Source: Ideonella sp. MAG2 (lineage in GTDB: Bacteria > Pseudomonadota > Gammaproteobacteria > Burkholderiales > Burkholderiaceae_C). Taken from it: 64,000 nucleotides of DNA. A model generated the notes under the pieces. That model was not told the DNA's origin. It did not search any database and worked only from the letters and a program-made list of their open reading frames with translations. Both the position numbers and the translations under genes were made by a program. The stretch covers positions 22,588-86,587 of the forward strand of contig PTEU01000001.1 of the NCBI GenBank assembly GCA_004359425.1, given 5' to 3'. Position 1 is the first letter of the stretch. Each line of letters opens with the position of its first letter. Below, piece by piece: positions 24,774 through 33,402 of this stretch.

Positions 24774-26541
24774 TCAGGGGGTTTGCTGGGGGCGGGGCTC
24801 CACCAAGGGGAACATGCGCGGGAAGGTGTCTAGCAATTGCAGCAGCTCCATCAGCTTGGCGGCATTGCCCTCGACCTTGATGGCCCCGCTCTGCACCGCC
24901 TGCGGGAAGGTCATGGTCTGCATAGACACCGCATCCAGGGTGGCGCGGGTCAGCGTCAGGGTGACATCGGGCTTGTCGGCCTGGGTGTCCATGCTGGTGG
25001 AGAGGGCGCTGTTCTGCAGGCGCAGCACCAGGTTTTGTTTGACATCGGTGAAGCGCCAGTTCATGACGGCCGACTTGCCTGCGGCCTTGGGGCCGTTGAG
25101 GCGCACACCCAGAAAGTCGAAATACATCTCCAAGGGCATGGAGCGGATCACGTCGGGGCTGACCGTGGAGGTGCCCGGCAGTTGGGTGGTGCCGTGGCGC
25201 AGCTCCATGGCCCCCATCAGGTAGGCATTGCGGGCCGTGGCGGATTCACTTTGGTAGCCCAACTGCTCTAACGCGTCGGCCGTGAGCTGGCGTGCTGCTT
25301 GGTTGCTGGGGTCGGCAAACACCAGTTGCGAGCCCACCTGCGCCACCCAGCGAAATTCGCCTTTGCGGTAGTCCTCTTTTGCCCGCTGTAGCACGGCCTC
25401 AGCGCCGCCCATATAGGCAATGCTTTTTTGGGCGGCTTCTACCGGTGGCAAGGCTTCCAGGGTGGCGGGGTTGCCATCGTAATAGCCCAGGTAGCGTTGG
25501 TAGATGACCGCTGCCATAGCGTTGCAGCGCACCGTCCAGGTACTTGGACCATGACAAGGGGTCACGCACCAAGGCCCCGCGCATGGGCAGCAGGTTGTGG
25601 AAGTTCTGGGTCGCAATCTCGGTCATGTTCAAGACCCTGAACTGCGGGTAGTACATGATGAACTCGGCCGGAGCCTCGGCCCCCGGTGTCAGCTCAAACA
25701 CAATGTCCACGCCGTCAATGCGGTGCTTTTCCACTGGCTTTTCAATCAGGCGCGTGGGGGCAATCAGGGTGATGCCGCCCAGCGAGATGGTCTTGCCCAA
25801 ACCGGCATCTACCTGGCCCTTGGCACTGCGCGGCAGCAGCGGGCCAAATTGATACAGCGCGCGGCGCGACATGGCATTGCCCGCCAGCACGTTCTCACCA
25901 ATGGCCTCTTGCACAAAACCGGCAGGGGCCCAGATGCTGACCTTGCCCGCATCCACCTCTTCTTGGGTCACCACGCCGCGCACGCCACCAAAGTGGTCGG
26001 CATGGCTGTGCGAGTAAATCACGGCTTTGACGGGGCGCTGCGGCCGGTGCTTGAAGTACAGCTTCATGGCCGCAGCGGCCACGTCGGTCGACAACAGCGG
26101 GTCGATGACGATCAGCCCGCTATCGCCCTCGATGATGGTCATGTTCGAGAGGTCAAAGCCCCGCAGTTGCCAGACACGGTCTGTGACCTTGAACAAGCCG
26201 TTGGTCATGTTCAGTTGGGCATGACGCCACAGGCCGGGGTGAACGGTGTCGGGGGCTTCGTCGGCCTTCAAGAACTCATAGCCCTTGAGCGACCAAGCCG
26301 GGCGGCCGTTGGCCGCCATGATGACCTCGTCACCCAGCGCTTCCACCAGGCCGCGTTGGGCGTCAGCATAGGACTGGCGGTCCAACAAGGGCAGCACAGC
26401 GCGCTGGGCTTTTTGGGCGGCCTGGGTGCTGGTCGTGGCCTCGTTGGGGCCGATGGGCGATTGTTGAGCGAGGGCGGCCAGTGACGCCGTCAGCAGGCTC
26501 ACAGCGCTCAGCGCGGCTTTCAGGCGGAGGGGATGCATCAT
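24774..26541 (-). pseudogene. Alkyl sulfatase (SdsA-type metallo-beta-lactamase fold), internal deletion and frameshift
   Basis: The 5' part encodes a signal peptide (LSAVSLLTASLAALA) and a metallo-beta-lactamase domain with the zinc motif YSHSHADHFGG. The 3' part, in another frame, encodes the alkylsulfatase dimerisation domain (YQRYLGYYDGNPATLEALPP) and C-terminal SCP-2-like domain. Between WSKYLDGAL and that block about 75-85 residues found in SdsA-type enzymes are missing, and the frame is shifted near 25525-25535. Intact enzymes release sulfate from alkyl sulfates in the periplasm. This copy should not make a functional enzyme. The start at 26541 is the ATG best placed before the signal peptide. 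Confidence 0.85.
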
Positions 26542-26734
26542 GCAGGCTCTCTGAGTCATCAATGGAGCCGCCGAGTATCTGAACCGCCGCCGCCCGTGGC
26601 TATCCACTTTTCGTCAAGCTGCTTGGGGCCGAGGGTTAGTCCGGTGCTCCAGCCAGGGGCCGGGCCTCGGACAATGGGGCTTGTCGCCGCCATTGTTTTG
26701 TTTTTTAAGCCGCCCACCGGGCGTTCTACCCACT

Positions 26735-27688
26735 GTGCAGCCCGCGTCCCATCAGTTGCAACTGGTTCACTTTGACCCGCACGGCATGCGTGCCGCTTTG
26801 CAAGGCAGCCACCTGGAGCATGTGCAGTTGGAGGGCGGGCACTTTCATGGGGCGGTGGCTCAGGTCAGCACCGACCAACTGCGGGTGGACTGGGGCGCTT
26901 ACTCGCTGGCGGTGCTGTGCCAGGGCCAACTCAGCGCCGATCGGCTCTCACTGGGGCTGTTGATCAGCGGCACGGGCGCGTGGCGCGTCCGGGGCCAGCA
27001 GGCCCGCAATGGCGATTTGCTTTTGCTGCCCGAAGGCGGTGAGCTGACGATCAGCCTGCCCTCGCAGTCCCAGTGGCTGGCGGTGCAAGTGCCTCGGGCT
27101 CGCCTGGAGGCCCTGGGCATGAAGCTAGAGGGCCTGCACACCGATGGCGGCTGGGCGGGCGCGGCCCAGCACCCCGGCTTGCAGCGGGCGGCGGCGGAGC
27201 TGGCCTCCGCCCTGCTGACCCAGCCAGGCACCGCACCGCAGGCTGGCGACCTGACTCATATCCACGAAGACTTGTTTGCCGCCTTGGCGGCGGCCTGGGC
27301 CACTGGCCCTGCGTGCCGCCAAGCAGGGGCTGAACCCTTGTGCAGCAATGAGCGCTGGCGCGTGGTGCGGCGAGCCGAAAGCTATCTGGCCAGCCGCACC
27401 GAACCCACGGTGCGCATTGACGATGTCTGCCTCGCGGCGGGCACCAGCCTGTCGCGCCTGGAGCGGGCGTTTCGCGAGGTCTATGGCCACAGCCCCCGCC
27501 GCACGCTCACCCTGCGGCGCATGGCGGCTGTGCGCCGCGAGCTCCTGGCGGGCCACCCCGGCACCTCCGTTACCGAGGCCGCCACCCGCTGGGGCTTTTT
27601 CCACCTGGGCCGCTTTGCGCAAGACTATGCCGCGCTCTACCAAGAGCGGCCCTCCACCACCTTGCAGCGCAGCCAGTTGCGGCACTGA
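26735..27688 (+). CDS. AraC-family transcriptional regulator
   Basis: About 317 residues. The C-terminus has the AraC double helix-turn-helix (RIDDVCLAAGTSLSRLERAF, then VTEAATRWGFFHLGRFAQDY). The N-terminus is a cupin-like sensing domain beginning near LVHFDPHGM. The start is uncertain: the GTG at 26735 covers the conserved N-terminus, while the frame reaches back to a TTG at 26681. It is divergent from the broken alkylsulfatase, so it may once have controlled it. The ligand is unknown. Confidence 0.82.
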   Translation: MQPASHQLQLVHFDPHGMRAALQGSHLEHVQLEGGHFHGAVAQVSTDQLRVDWGAYSLAVLCQGQLSADRLSLGLLISGTGAWRVRGQQARNGDLLLLPEGGELTISLPSQSQWLAVQVPRARLEALGMKLEGLHTDGGWAGAAQHPGLQRAAAELASALLTQPGTAPQAGDLTHIHEDLFAALAAAWATGPACRQAGAEPLCSNERWRVVRRAESYLASRTEPTVRIDDVCLAAGTSLSRLERAFREVYGHSPRRTLTLRRMAAVRRELLAGHPGTSVTEAATRWGFFHLGRFAQDYAALYQERPSTTLQRSQLRH

Positions 27689-27704
27689 GGCGGTTTGCGT
27701 GGCC

Positions 27705-28730
27705 TCAGGCCAGTGGCAAAAAGCGCGGGGCGGTATGGGCCACCCAGGCACCGCTTTCGGTGCGCTCATACACCCCGCGCGCTTGCAGGTGCGGGTGTTG
27801 GGCGGCCTCGCTCAAGCTCAGCACCGGCGCGGCGCAGGCGTCGGTGCCGGCCAGCACCTGCTCCCAATGCGCGCGCGGCTGGCTGGCAAACAGCGCGGCC
27901 AAGCGGGCCTTCAGTGCGGGCCATTGGGTGGTGTCGTACTGGGCCTTGGGGGGCACGTCGTCCAGCCCCAAGCGGCTCAGCAGCTCGGCATAAAACTGCG
28001 GCTCCAGCGCGCCTACGGTGAAGAAGCCGCCATCTGCGCAGGCATAGGTGTCATAGAAGGGCGAGTCATGAAAGGGGCTGGGCGTGGGGCCTCCCAATTG
28101 GCCACTGGCCGCAATCCACTGGCCGATATTGCCCAGCATGGCCACGATGTCCACGATGGCCGCATCCACCACCCGGCCTTGGCCGCTACGTTGTGCATCC
28201 AGCAGCGCACACACCATGCCAAAGGCCAGGCCCAGCGCGCCGGTCGCGTCACCCACCACGGTGGGCGGCACCTGCGGCGTCTGCCCGGCAGGCAGGCCCA
28301 GGGCCATGAGGCCGCTCAGGGCCACATAGTTGATGTCGTGCCCGGCGGTGTGGGCCAAGGGGCCGCTCTGGCCCCAGCCCGTCATGCGGCCATAGACCAG
28401 CTTTGGGTTCACCGCCGCACAGTCGGCCGGGCCTAGCCCCAGGCGCTCCATCACTCCGGGCCGCAAGCCCTCTATCAGGCCGTCCGCCTGGGCCACCAGG
28501 GCCAGTGCCTGGGCGCGGTGCTCGGGGTTTTTTAAGTCCAAGCACACTGTGGTCTTGCCCCGGTTCAGAAAGCTCTCCCCCATGCCCAACTGCGCGGCCA
28601 CCGCACCAGTGCCGGGCCGGGCAATGCGGGTGATGCGCGCGCCCATGCCTTGCAGCATGCGGGCGGCCAGAGGGCCGGGGCCCAGGCCTTCAAATTCGAT
28701 GAGGTGGAGGGTGTGGAGGGGGTAACGCAT
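27705..28730 (-). CDS. CaiB/BaiF family CoA enzyme, alpha-methylacyl-CoA racemase type
   Basis: A 341-residue class III CoA-transferase fold protein. The pair AGHDINYVALSGL and VVGDATGALGLAF carries the His and Asp used by alpha-methylacyl-CoA racemases, which favours racemase over transferase. It would invert 2-methyl branches so that beta-oxidation can proceed on branched or steroid-like acyl chains. The ATG at 28730 is used; a GTG at 28748 overlaps the HNH gene stop. The protein is slightly shorter than many family members at the C-terminus. Confidence 0.88.
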   Translation of the reverse strand: MRYPLHTLHLIEFEGLGPGPLAARMLQGMGARITRIARPGTGAVAAQLGMGESFLNRGKTTVCLDLKNPEHRAQALALVAQADGLIEGLRPGVMERLGLGPADCAAVNPKLVYGRMTGWGQSGPLAHTAGHDINYVALSGLMALGLPAGQTPQVPPTVVGDATGALGLAFGMVCALLDAQRSGQGRVVDAAIVDIVAMLGNIGQWIAASGQLGGPTPSPFHDSPFYDTYACADGGFFTVGALEPQFYAELLSRLGLDDVPPKAQYDTTQWPALKARLAALFASQPRAHWEQVLAGTDACAAPVLSLSEAAQHPHLQARGVYERTESGAWVAHTAPRFLPLA

Positions 28731-28740
28731 GGGATTCACA

Positions 28741-29628
28741 TCACTCACCGTTTTGAGCTCTAAATGACTTCAGAATCTTCCGAATTTCATTTACTCGTGC
28801 CTCGGAAGCGTAGTGAGCCTCCGGATGACAGTCGGCGTGAAGAGCCACGCAGTTGTTGAAGACATCTGAGTCTTTGCCGTGTGCCGCGAGGTTGTCAATG
28901 TGGTGAACCTGAAGAAAGGGTGAACCGTCTGCCTTATTGAAATAGGCCTTCTCTTTACACAGGGCACACTTTCCTTCAGCCTTTTTCAGGACAGCCTTGA
29001 CAACTGGATGACTTCGCGGAATCTCATCGCGAACAGTTAACCGTCTTTGATCGTCTTCACCGTTGCTATTGGGCGGGGATGTGTGAGTTGAAGGGGGGCT
29101 GCTCACGCCACTAGGTGAGTCAAGGTATCCAAAGCGCTCAAGAATAGCGAACTTTGGAAGCGCCTCTTGAAGAGAATTCACACGGAAGACGACTGCACAA
29201 AGTGTTTCAGCCCCTTGCTCAGTGAACTTCACGCGAGTGCCTGCACTAAACCCCTCTTTTATAAATGCTTGTTGATGTTTCCGGTAAACGACAGCGTTGA
29301 CAGAGATGCTTCTTTTCCTCTTTAAGCAAACGGCAAACAGATAAATCGCCCCTTTTTGGCTCCAGGTTCCCATGCTCCAACGAGCTTGGAGTCTTTCACG
29401 ATGCCCCCCAAGTCGGAGCCCATGTTCGCTCGAGACCTTGCGCGCAAGCAGGTAAGTCGCAATCGCATGCATTTGATCGTGAAGTTCGAGACATTGGGAT
29501 CTGACGTCACGATGTCGATCATGCTTTTTGCTCCAATCGTCAGCAGTGTCGGCTGGGTCCGCTCCAAATTGATCATCCTCTTGAGAAGTGCTTCTGCTCC
29601 TTTGCCCACGCTTAACGTTTGAAATCAT
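28741..29628 (-). CDS. HNH endonuclease domain protein
   Basis: A 295-residue protein of lower GC. The C-terminus is an HNH nuclease of the McrA type: a zinc-binding pair GKCALCKEKAYF, the catalytic block FLQVHHIDNLAAHG and NNCVALHADCHPEAH. The N-terminal half is charged and shows no recognisable domain (about 20-170), and may be a specificity region. Such proteins are commonly modification-dependent restriction enzymes or defence effectors. AGGGA precedes the ATG at 29628. The ParE-type toxin-antitoxin pair next to it also fits an accessory island. Confidence 0.8.
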   Translation of the reverse strand: MISNVKRGQRSRSTSQEDDQFGADPADTADDWSKKHDRHRDVRSQCLELHDQMHAIATYLLARKVSSEHGLRLGGHRERLQARWSMGTWSQKGAIYLFAVCLKRKRSISVNAVVYRKHQQAFIKEGFSAGTRVKFTEQGAETLCAVVFRVNSLQEALPKFAILERFGYLDSPSGVSSPPSTHTSPPNSNGEDDQRRLTVRDEIPRSHPVVKAVLKKAEGKCALCKEKAYFNKADGSPFLQVHHIDNLAAHGKDSDVFNNCVALHADCHPEAHYASEARVNEIRKILKSFRAQNGE

Positions 29629-29673
29629 TAAATTCCCTTGCACAATTCTCTGATAGCGGAGAAAACAATCACA

Positions 29674-29961
29674 TCATCTTCTGTAAGCAAGAGGCCATTG
29701 CCTCGCTGTATGCACCAGAGCCAATATCCAAACCACCTCGGATGTCATCTCGTACACCAGCCGATAGTTCGGGTGCACGATCAACTCTCGCGTGCCTTCA
29801 ACATGCCCGTGCCGCCCGAGCAAAGGGTGTTCGGCCAAACGTGACACCGCAATGCTGAAGGTGTCGTCGAGGTCAGATGCGGCGATGGGGTTGTCAGCCG
29901 AAATGAAGTCCCAGATGTCAGACCGATCTTTCAGCGCTTGCGGTGTCCAAATGATCTTCAC
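29674..29961 (-). CDS. ParE/RelE-superfamily toxin
   Basis: A 95-residue toxin: IIWTPQALKDRSDIWDFIS, LGRHGHVEGTRELIVHPNYR and the ending VHTARQWP are typical of ParE-like toxins (gyrase inhibitors). It starts at GTG 29961, overlapping the antitoxin stop by four bases (GTGA), so the two are translated together. Confidence 0.88.
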   Translation of the reverse strand: MKIIWTPQALKDRSDIWDFISADNPIAASDLDDTFSIAVSRLAEHPLLGRHGHVEGTRELIVHPNYRLVYEMTSEVVWILALVHTARQWPLAYRR

Positions 29962-30236
29962 GCGGTGCCCTTGGCAGACGCCCGTCGGGCAGCAAATTCG
30001 GCTTCAACGTCTTCATGGGAACGTCCGAGCTCAGCCTGCATGGACGCACGGGCTGTCTCCACCTTGCTGCGCAAAAATTCCTGGTACTCGCGCTCTTCCC
30101 GCTGCCGCCGAATGAACTCTCGCATCAACTCGCGCACCACTTGCGAGGCAGGTTGGTGCGCCGCTTCGGCTTCGGCCATGAACTCCGCGCGCAATGCGGG
30201 TTCTAGCTTCATGGTGAAAACGGCTTCTTTGGTCAC
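29958..30236 (-). CDS. Antitoxin of the ParE-type pair
   Basis: A 92-residue antitoxin upstream of the toxin. The N-terminal TMKLEPALRAEFMAEAE is a ribbon-helix-helix-like DNA-binding start, followed by a charged helical tail that should wrap the toxin. The GTG at 30236, after AAGGA, gives the length usual for this family; earlier residues in the open frame look non-coding. The pair is probably autoregulated. Confidence 0.85.
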   Translation of the reverse strand: MTKEAVFTMKLEPALRAEFMAEAEAAHQPASQVVRELMREFIRRQREEREYQEFLRSKVETARASMQAELGRSHEDVEAEFAARRASAKGTA

Positions 30237-30346
30237 GGGGAGGATCCTTGTACTTCCGAGGTATGAATAAAGTATATACATTGCGCGGCATCCCGTCCAT
30301 CTGTTGCGCGAAGGGTGGGTGCTAGGGCCCTACACTCTGCGGCGTC

Positions 30347-31621
30347 ATGCCTCCACTCCTCCGTGCCTCGATGTTGATGGCTATGACGGCTCTGCTTGCC
30401 GCCTGTACCACGCCGTCGCCCCTGCCTGCGCCGTCTCCACCGCCCCGGCCCGCTGCTGATGGGCCAGCGCCTTCCCCGGCGCCCAGGCCCGCACCCGCGC
30501 CTGCGCCTGCGCCTGCGCCTAGCCCTCCTTCGGTCCCCCCTGCGCCCCCGGTCAAGCCGCCAGAGCCCCCGGCGCGGCCCGTCGTTCCGGTGGTCACAGC
30601 GGCCGAGGTGCGGGCCGTGGCGCTGCGCGTCTTGCCGCCGCAGATTGCAGACCGCAAGGGCTGGGCCGAGGACATTGCCGTCAGCTTTGCGGCTTTGTCT
30701 ATCCCGGCTCAGGCGCACAAGGTGTGCGCGTTGGCGGCGGTGATAGAGCAGGAGTCCACCTGGCAGCCCGACCCGCCGGTGCCCAACCTGGGCCGGGTGG
30801 CCGCGCAAGAGCTGGAGAAAAAGCGCGAGCGCCTGGGCATCCCCAAGCTGGTGTTTGACCTGGCCTTGGACAAGCAATCTCGCACCGGCCAGACCTACCG
30901 CCAGCGCTTGCAGCGCCTGAAAACCGAGCAGGAGCTGTCGCGCTTGTTTGAAGACATGGCCAATGAGATTCCCTTTGGGGCGCGGCTCTTGGAAGGCCAG
31001 AATCCGGTGCGCACCGGCGGCTCCACCCAGGTCAGCATCAGCTTTGCGGCCGAGCAGATGCGCCGGCACCCCTACCCGTGGCAGCCCGCAGGCTCGGCCC
31101 GGGAGGAGGTGTTCAAGCGGCGCGGTGGGGTGTACTTCGGGGCGGCCATGCTGCTGGACTACCCGGTGTCTTACAACCGCATGCTGTACCGCTTTGCAGA
31201 CTACAACGCTGGGCGCTACAGCAGCCGCAACGCGGCGGTGCAGACGCTGTTGGGCCAGCTCAGCGGGCGTGCCGTGGTGCCCGATGGTGACTTGCTGCGC
31301 TATGGCGGCGGCGTGGCCCAGCCACCGGCCACCAACCCCAGCGAGGCATGGCGCGCCTTGACGGCCTTGAACTTTTTGGGCTTAGGCGCGCAGCAAGTGG
31401 CGCAAGACTTGTTGCAGGAGAAGCAGCATGGTTTTGAGCAAACAGCCACTTACCTCAAGCTGTATGAGCTGGCCCAGCGCAAGGGCCTGTCGCCCGAGCG
31501 CGAGCGCCTGCCCGACATCCAACTCGACAGCCCCAAGATCACCCGCCAACTCACCACCGCTTGGTTTGCCGAGCGCTGCGAGGCACGCTACCGCGCCTGC
31601 TTGGCGCGGGACCCTGAGTGA
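30347..31621 (+). CDS. DUF1615 domain lipoprotein
   Basis: A 424-residue lipoprotein with a signal peptide ending in the lipobox ALLAAC, then a Pro/Ala-rich spacer of about 70 residues (repeats of PAPAPA) suited to crossing the periplasm. The rest is the DUF1615 domain (AALAAVIEQESTWQPDPPVP, GGVYFGAAMLLDYPVSYNRM, RFADYNAGRYSSRNAA). The Glu in VIEQEST and the fold resemble lytic transglycosylases, but no activity is established. It is probably anchored to a membrane and faces the cell wall. The gene converges on the thiolase gene with only one base between stops. Confidence 0.85.
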   Translation: MPPLLRASMLMAMTALLAACTTPSPLPAPSPPPRPAADGPAPSPAPRPAPAPAPAPAPSPPSVPPAPPVKPPEPPARPVVPVVTAAEVRAVALRVLPPQIADRKGWAEDIAVSFAALSIPAQAHKVCALAAVIEQESTWQPDPPVPNLGRVAAQELEKKRERLGIPKLVFDLALDKQSRTGQTYRQRLQRLKTEQELSRLFEDMANEIPFGARLLEGQNPVRTGGSTQVSISFAAEQMRRHPYPWQPAGSAREEVFKRRGGVYFGAAMLLDYPVSYNRMLYRFADYNAGRYSSRNAAVQTLLGQLSGRAVVPDGDLLRYGGGVAQPPATNPSEAWRALTALNFLGLGAQQVAQDLLQEKQHGFEQTATYLKLYELAQRKGLSPERERLPDIQLDSPKITRQLTTAWFAERCEARYRACLARDPE

Positions 31622-31622
31622 C

Positions 31623-32843
31623 TCACGCCACTCGCTCGTACATCGTCACCACACACGCCCCGCCCAGCCCCAGGTTGTGCTGCAGCGCCAGGCGGGCACC
31701 CTCCACTTGGCGCGCCCCCGCCTGGCCGCGCAATTGCTGAACCAGCTCGGTGCACTGCGCCAGCCCCGTGGCCCCCAGCGGGTGGCCCTTGGAGAGCAGG
31801 CCGCCTGAAGGGTTGGTGACGTAACGACCACCATAAGTGTTGTCACCATCGTCCACAAACTTCTCGGCACCGCCCACCGGGCACAGGCCCAGAGCCTCAT
31901 ACGTCAGCAATTCGTTTTGCGCAAAGCAGTCGTGCAGCTCCACCACCTGCACATCTTCAGGCCCCACACCTGCCGCTTCATACACCTGCTGGGCGGCGCT
32001 GCGGGCCATGCTGAAGCCCACCACCTCGCGCATGTCGCGGCTCTCAAAGGTGGCGGGGGTGTCGGTGGCCATGGCTTGGGCGCGGATGCTCACGTCGCGG
32101 CGCAGGCCGTGCTTGTGCGCAAAGGCCTCGGAGCAGACCAAGGCTGCAGCCGCACCGCAGGTGGGCGGGCAGGCCATCAGCCGGGTCATCACGCCGGGCC
32201 AGAGCATGGGCGCGGCCATCACCTCTTCGGTGCTCACCACCTTTTGGAACAAGGCCAACGGGTTGTTGGCCGCATGGCGGCTGGCCTTGGCGCGGATCTT
32301 GGCAAAGGTGGTGAGCGGCGTGCCCCACTGCTGCATATGGGCCAGGCCCGCGCCACCAAAGTAGCGCAGAGCTAGCGGAATCTCACCATGGCCCACCAGG
32401 GCGTCAGTCTCGCGGTCAAACCACTCAAAGGGGCTGGGCCGGTCGGTATACATGGCGCCCAGGGCACCGGGTGTCATGTGTTCAAAGCCAAGGGCCAGTG
32501 CACAGTCCACCGCACCGCTCTGCACTGCTTGGCGGGCCAGGTACAAGGCGGTGGAGCCGGTAGAGCAGTTGTTGTTGACGTTGATGATGGGCAAGCCCGT
32601 CAAACCCACCTCATACAGCGCCCGCTGCCCAGCGGTGGAGTCGCCATAGACATAGCCCACATAGGCCTGTTGGATCGACTCATAGCCCAGGCCCGCGTCG
32701 GCCAAGCAGGCTTGCACCGCAGCAGCGGCCATCTCGGGGTAGGGCTTGTGGGCGCCGGGCTTGGCAAAAGGGATCATGCCGACGCCCGCCACGAGTACGG
32801 TGCGGGTGGGGGCGGTGGTGGGCGAGGCAGCAACAGGGGTCAT
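31623..32843 (-). CDS. SCP-x type thiolase / lipid-transfer protein
   Basis: A 406-residue thiolase-superfamily protein of the lipid-transfer (SCP-x) group. It has the nucleophilic Cys in VNNNCSTGSTAL, the His blocks ELHDCFAQNE and GHPLGATG, and the C-terminal GLGGACVVTMYE. These enzymes cleave 3-ketoacyl-CoA with branched or sterol-like side chains. Together with the racemase (27705), acyl-CoA ligase (22217) and acyl-CoA dehydrogenase (36016), it suggests capacity for branched-chain or steroid side-chain oxidation. AGGAGA stands seven bases before the ATG at 32843. Confidence 0.9.
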   Translation of the reverse strand: MTPVAASPTTAPTRTVLVAGVGMIPFAKPGAHKPYPEMAAAAVQACLADAGLGYESIQQAYVGYVYGDSTAGQRALYEVGLTGLPIINVNNNCSTGSTALYLARQAVQSGAVDCALALGFEHMTPGALGAMYTDRPSPFEWFDRETDALVGHGEIPLALRYFGGAGLAHMQQWGTPLTTFAKIRAKASRHAANNPLALFQKVVSTEEVMAAPMLWPGVMTRLMACPPTCGAAAALVCSEAFAHKHGLRRDVSIRAQAMATDTPATFESRDMREVVGFSMARSAAQQVYEAAGVGPEDVQVVELHDCFAQNELLTYEALGLCPVGGAEKFVDDGDNTYGGRYVTNPSGGLLSKGHPLGATGLAQCTELVQQLRGQAGARQVEGARLALQHNLGLGGACVVTMYERVA

Positions 32844-32908
32844 GGCGGATCTCCTGGGGCGCTAGCCTAACACCAGCTCAGGTGCGGCCTCGGTTCTCGC
32901 GCAGGGTT

Positions 32909-33277
32909 TCACTCGCGCGACGGGCGACGTTGAAGCTTCGTCGACGGACGTCCAGTTGACGATGGAGTCGGCCACGTTACTAAGGGCTCCTTGGCAGCGG
33001 TTGCTGTCGATCGCCGAACTCTGTTGAACGCACGCTGAATGTCATCAAGTCGCTGGCGGACTTGGCGGCAACAAGCAGCGCGAGAGTCAGTTGCACGCCG
33101 TACATCGGCCATAGGATGCTCGGCTGCTTGCTCAGCGACGAGCAAAGGACCGCTTACGCATGATCGAACTAGAGCGCTCCATCGCGCTTGAGTAGCTGTA
33201 AAGTCTTCTTGACTCCCTGTAGTACGTATCTGTAATGCAGCCGCAATCCCGGCAGGAAGATTTCGATCTTCTTGCAC
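32909..33277 (-). CDS. Hypothetical protein (weak)
   Basis: A 122-residue open frame starting at GTG in the 560-bp stretch between the thiolase and the AT-rich nuclease gene. It is Arg-rich with two Cys in the middle (RAACCRQVRQRLDDIQRAF). It is not recognised, has no good ribosome site, and its codon use is unlike either neighbour. It may be a small gene of the nuclease island or chance. Nothing else is visible in this gap. Confidence 0.25.
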   Translation of the reverse strand: MQEDRNLPAGIAAALQIRTTGSQEDFTATQARWSALVRSCVSGPLLVAEQAAEHPMADVRRATDSRAACCRQVRQRLDDIQRAFNRVRRSTATAAKEPLVTWPTPSSTGRPSTKLQRRPSRE

Positions 33278-33402
33278 GCAAGGATCAAAGGGATGGTCGC
33301 ATCGCCTTGAAATCCGCTCGTCAGCGGTAATGGCCTCGACGCCTGCCCGTCAGAAGAGCGTTCCCGCTTCTCTGATACCTGCCTAATTTTCCTAAAAAAT
33401 AT

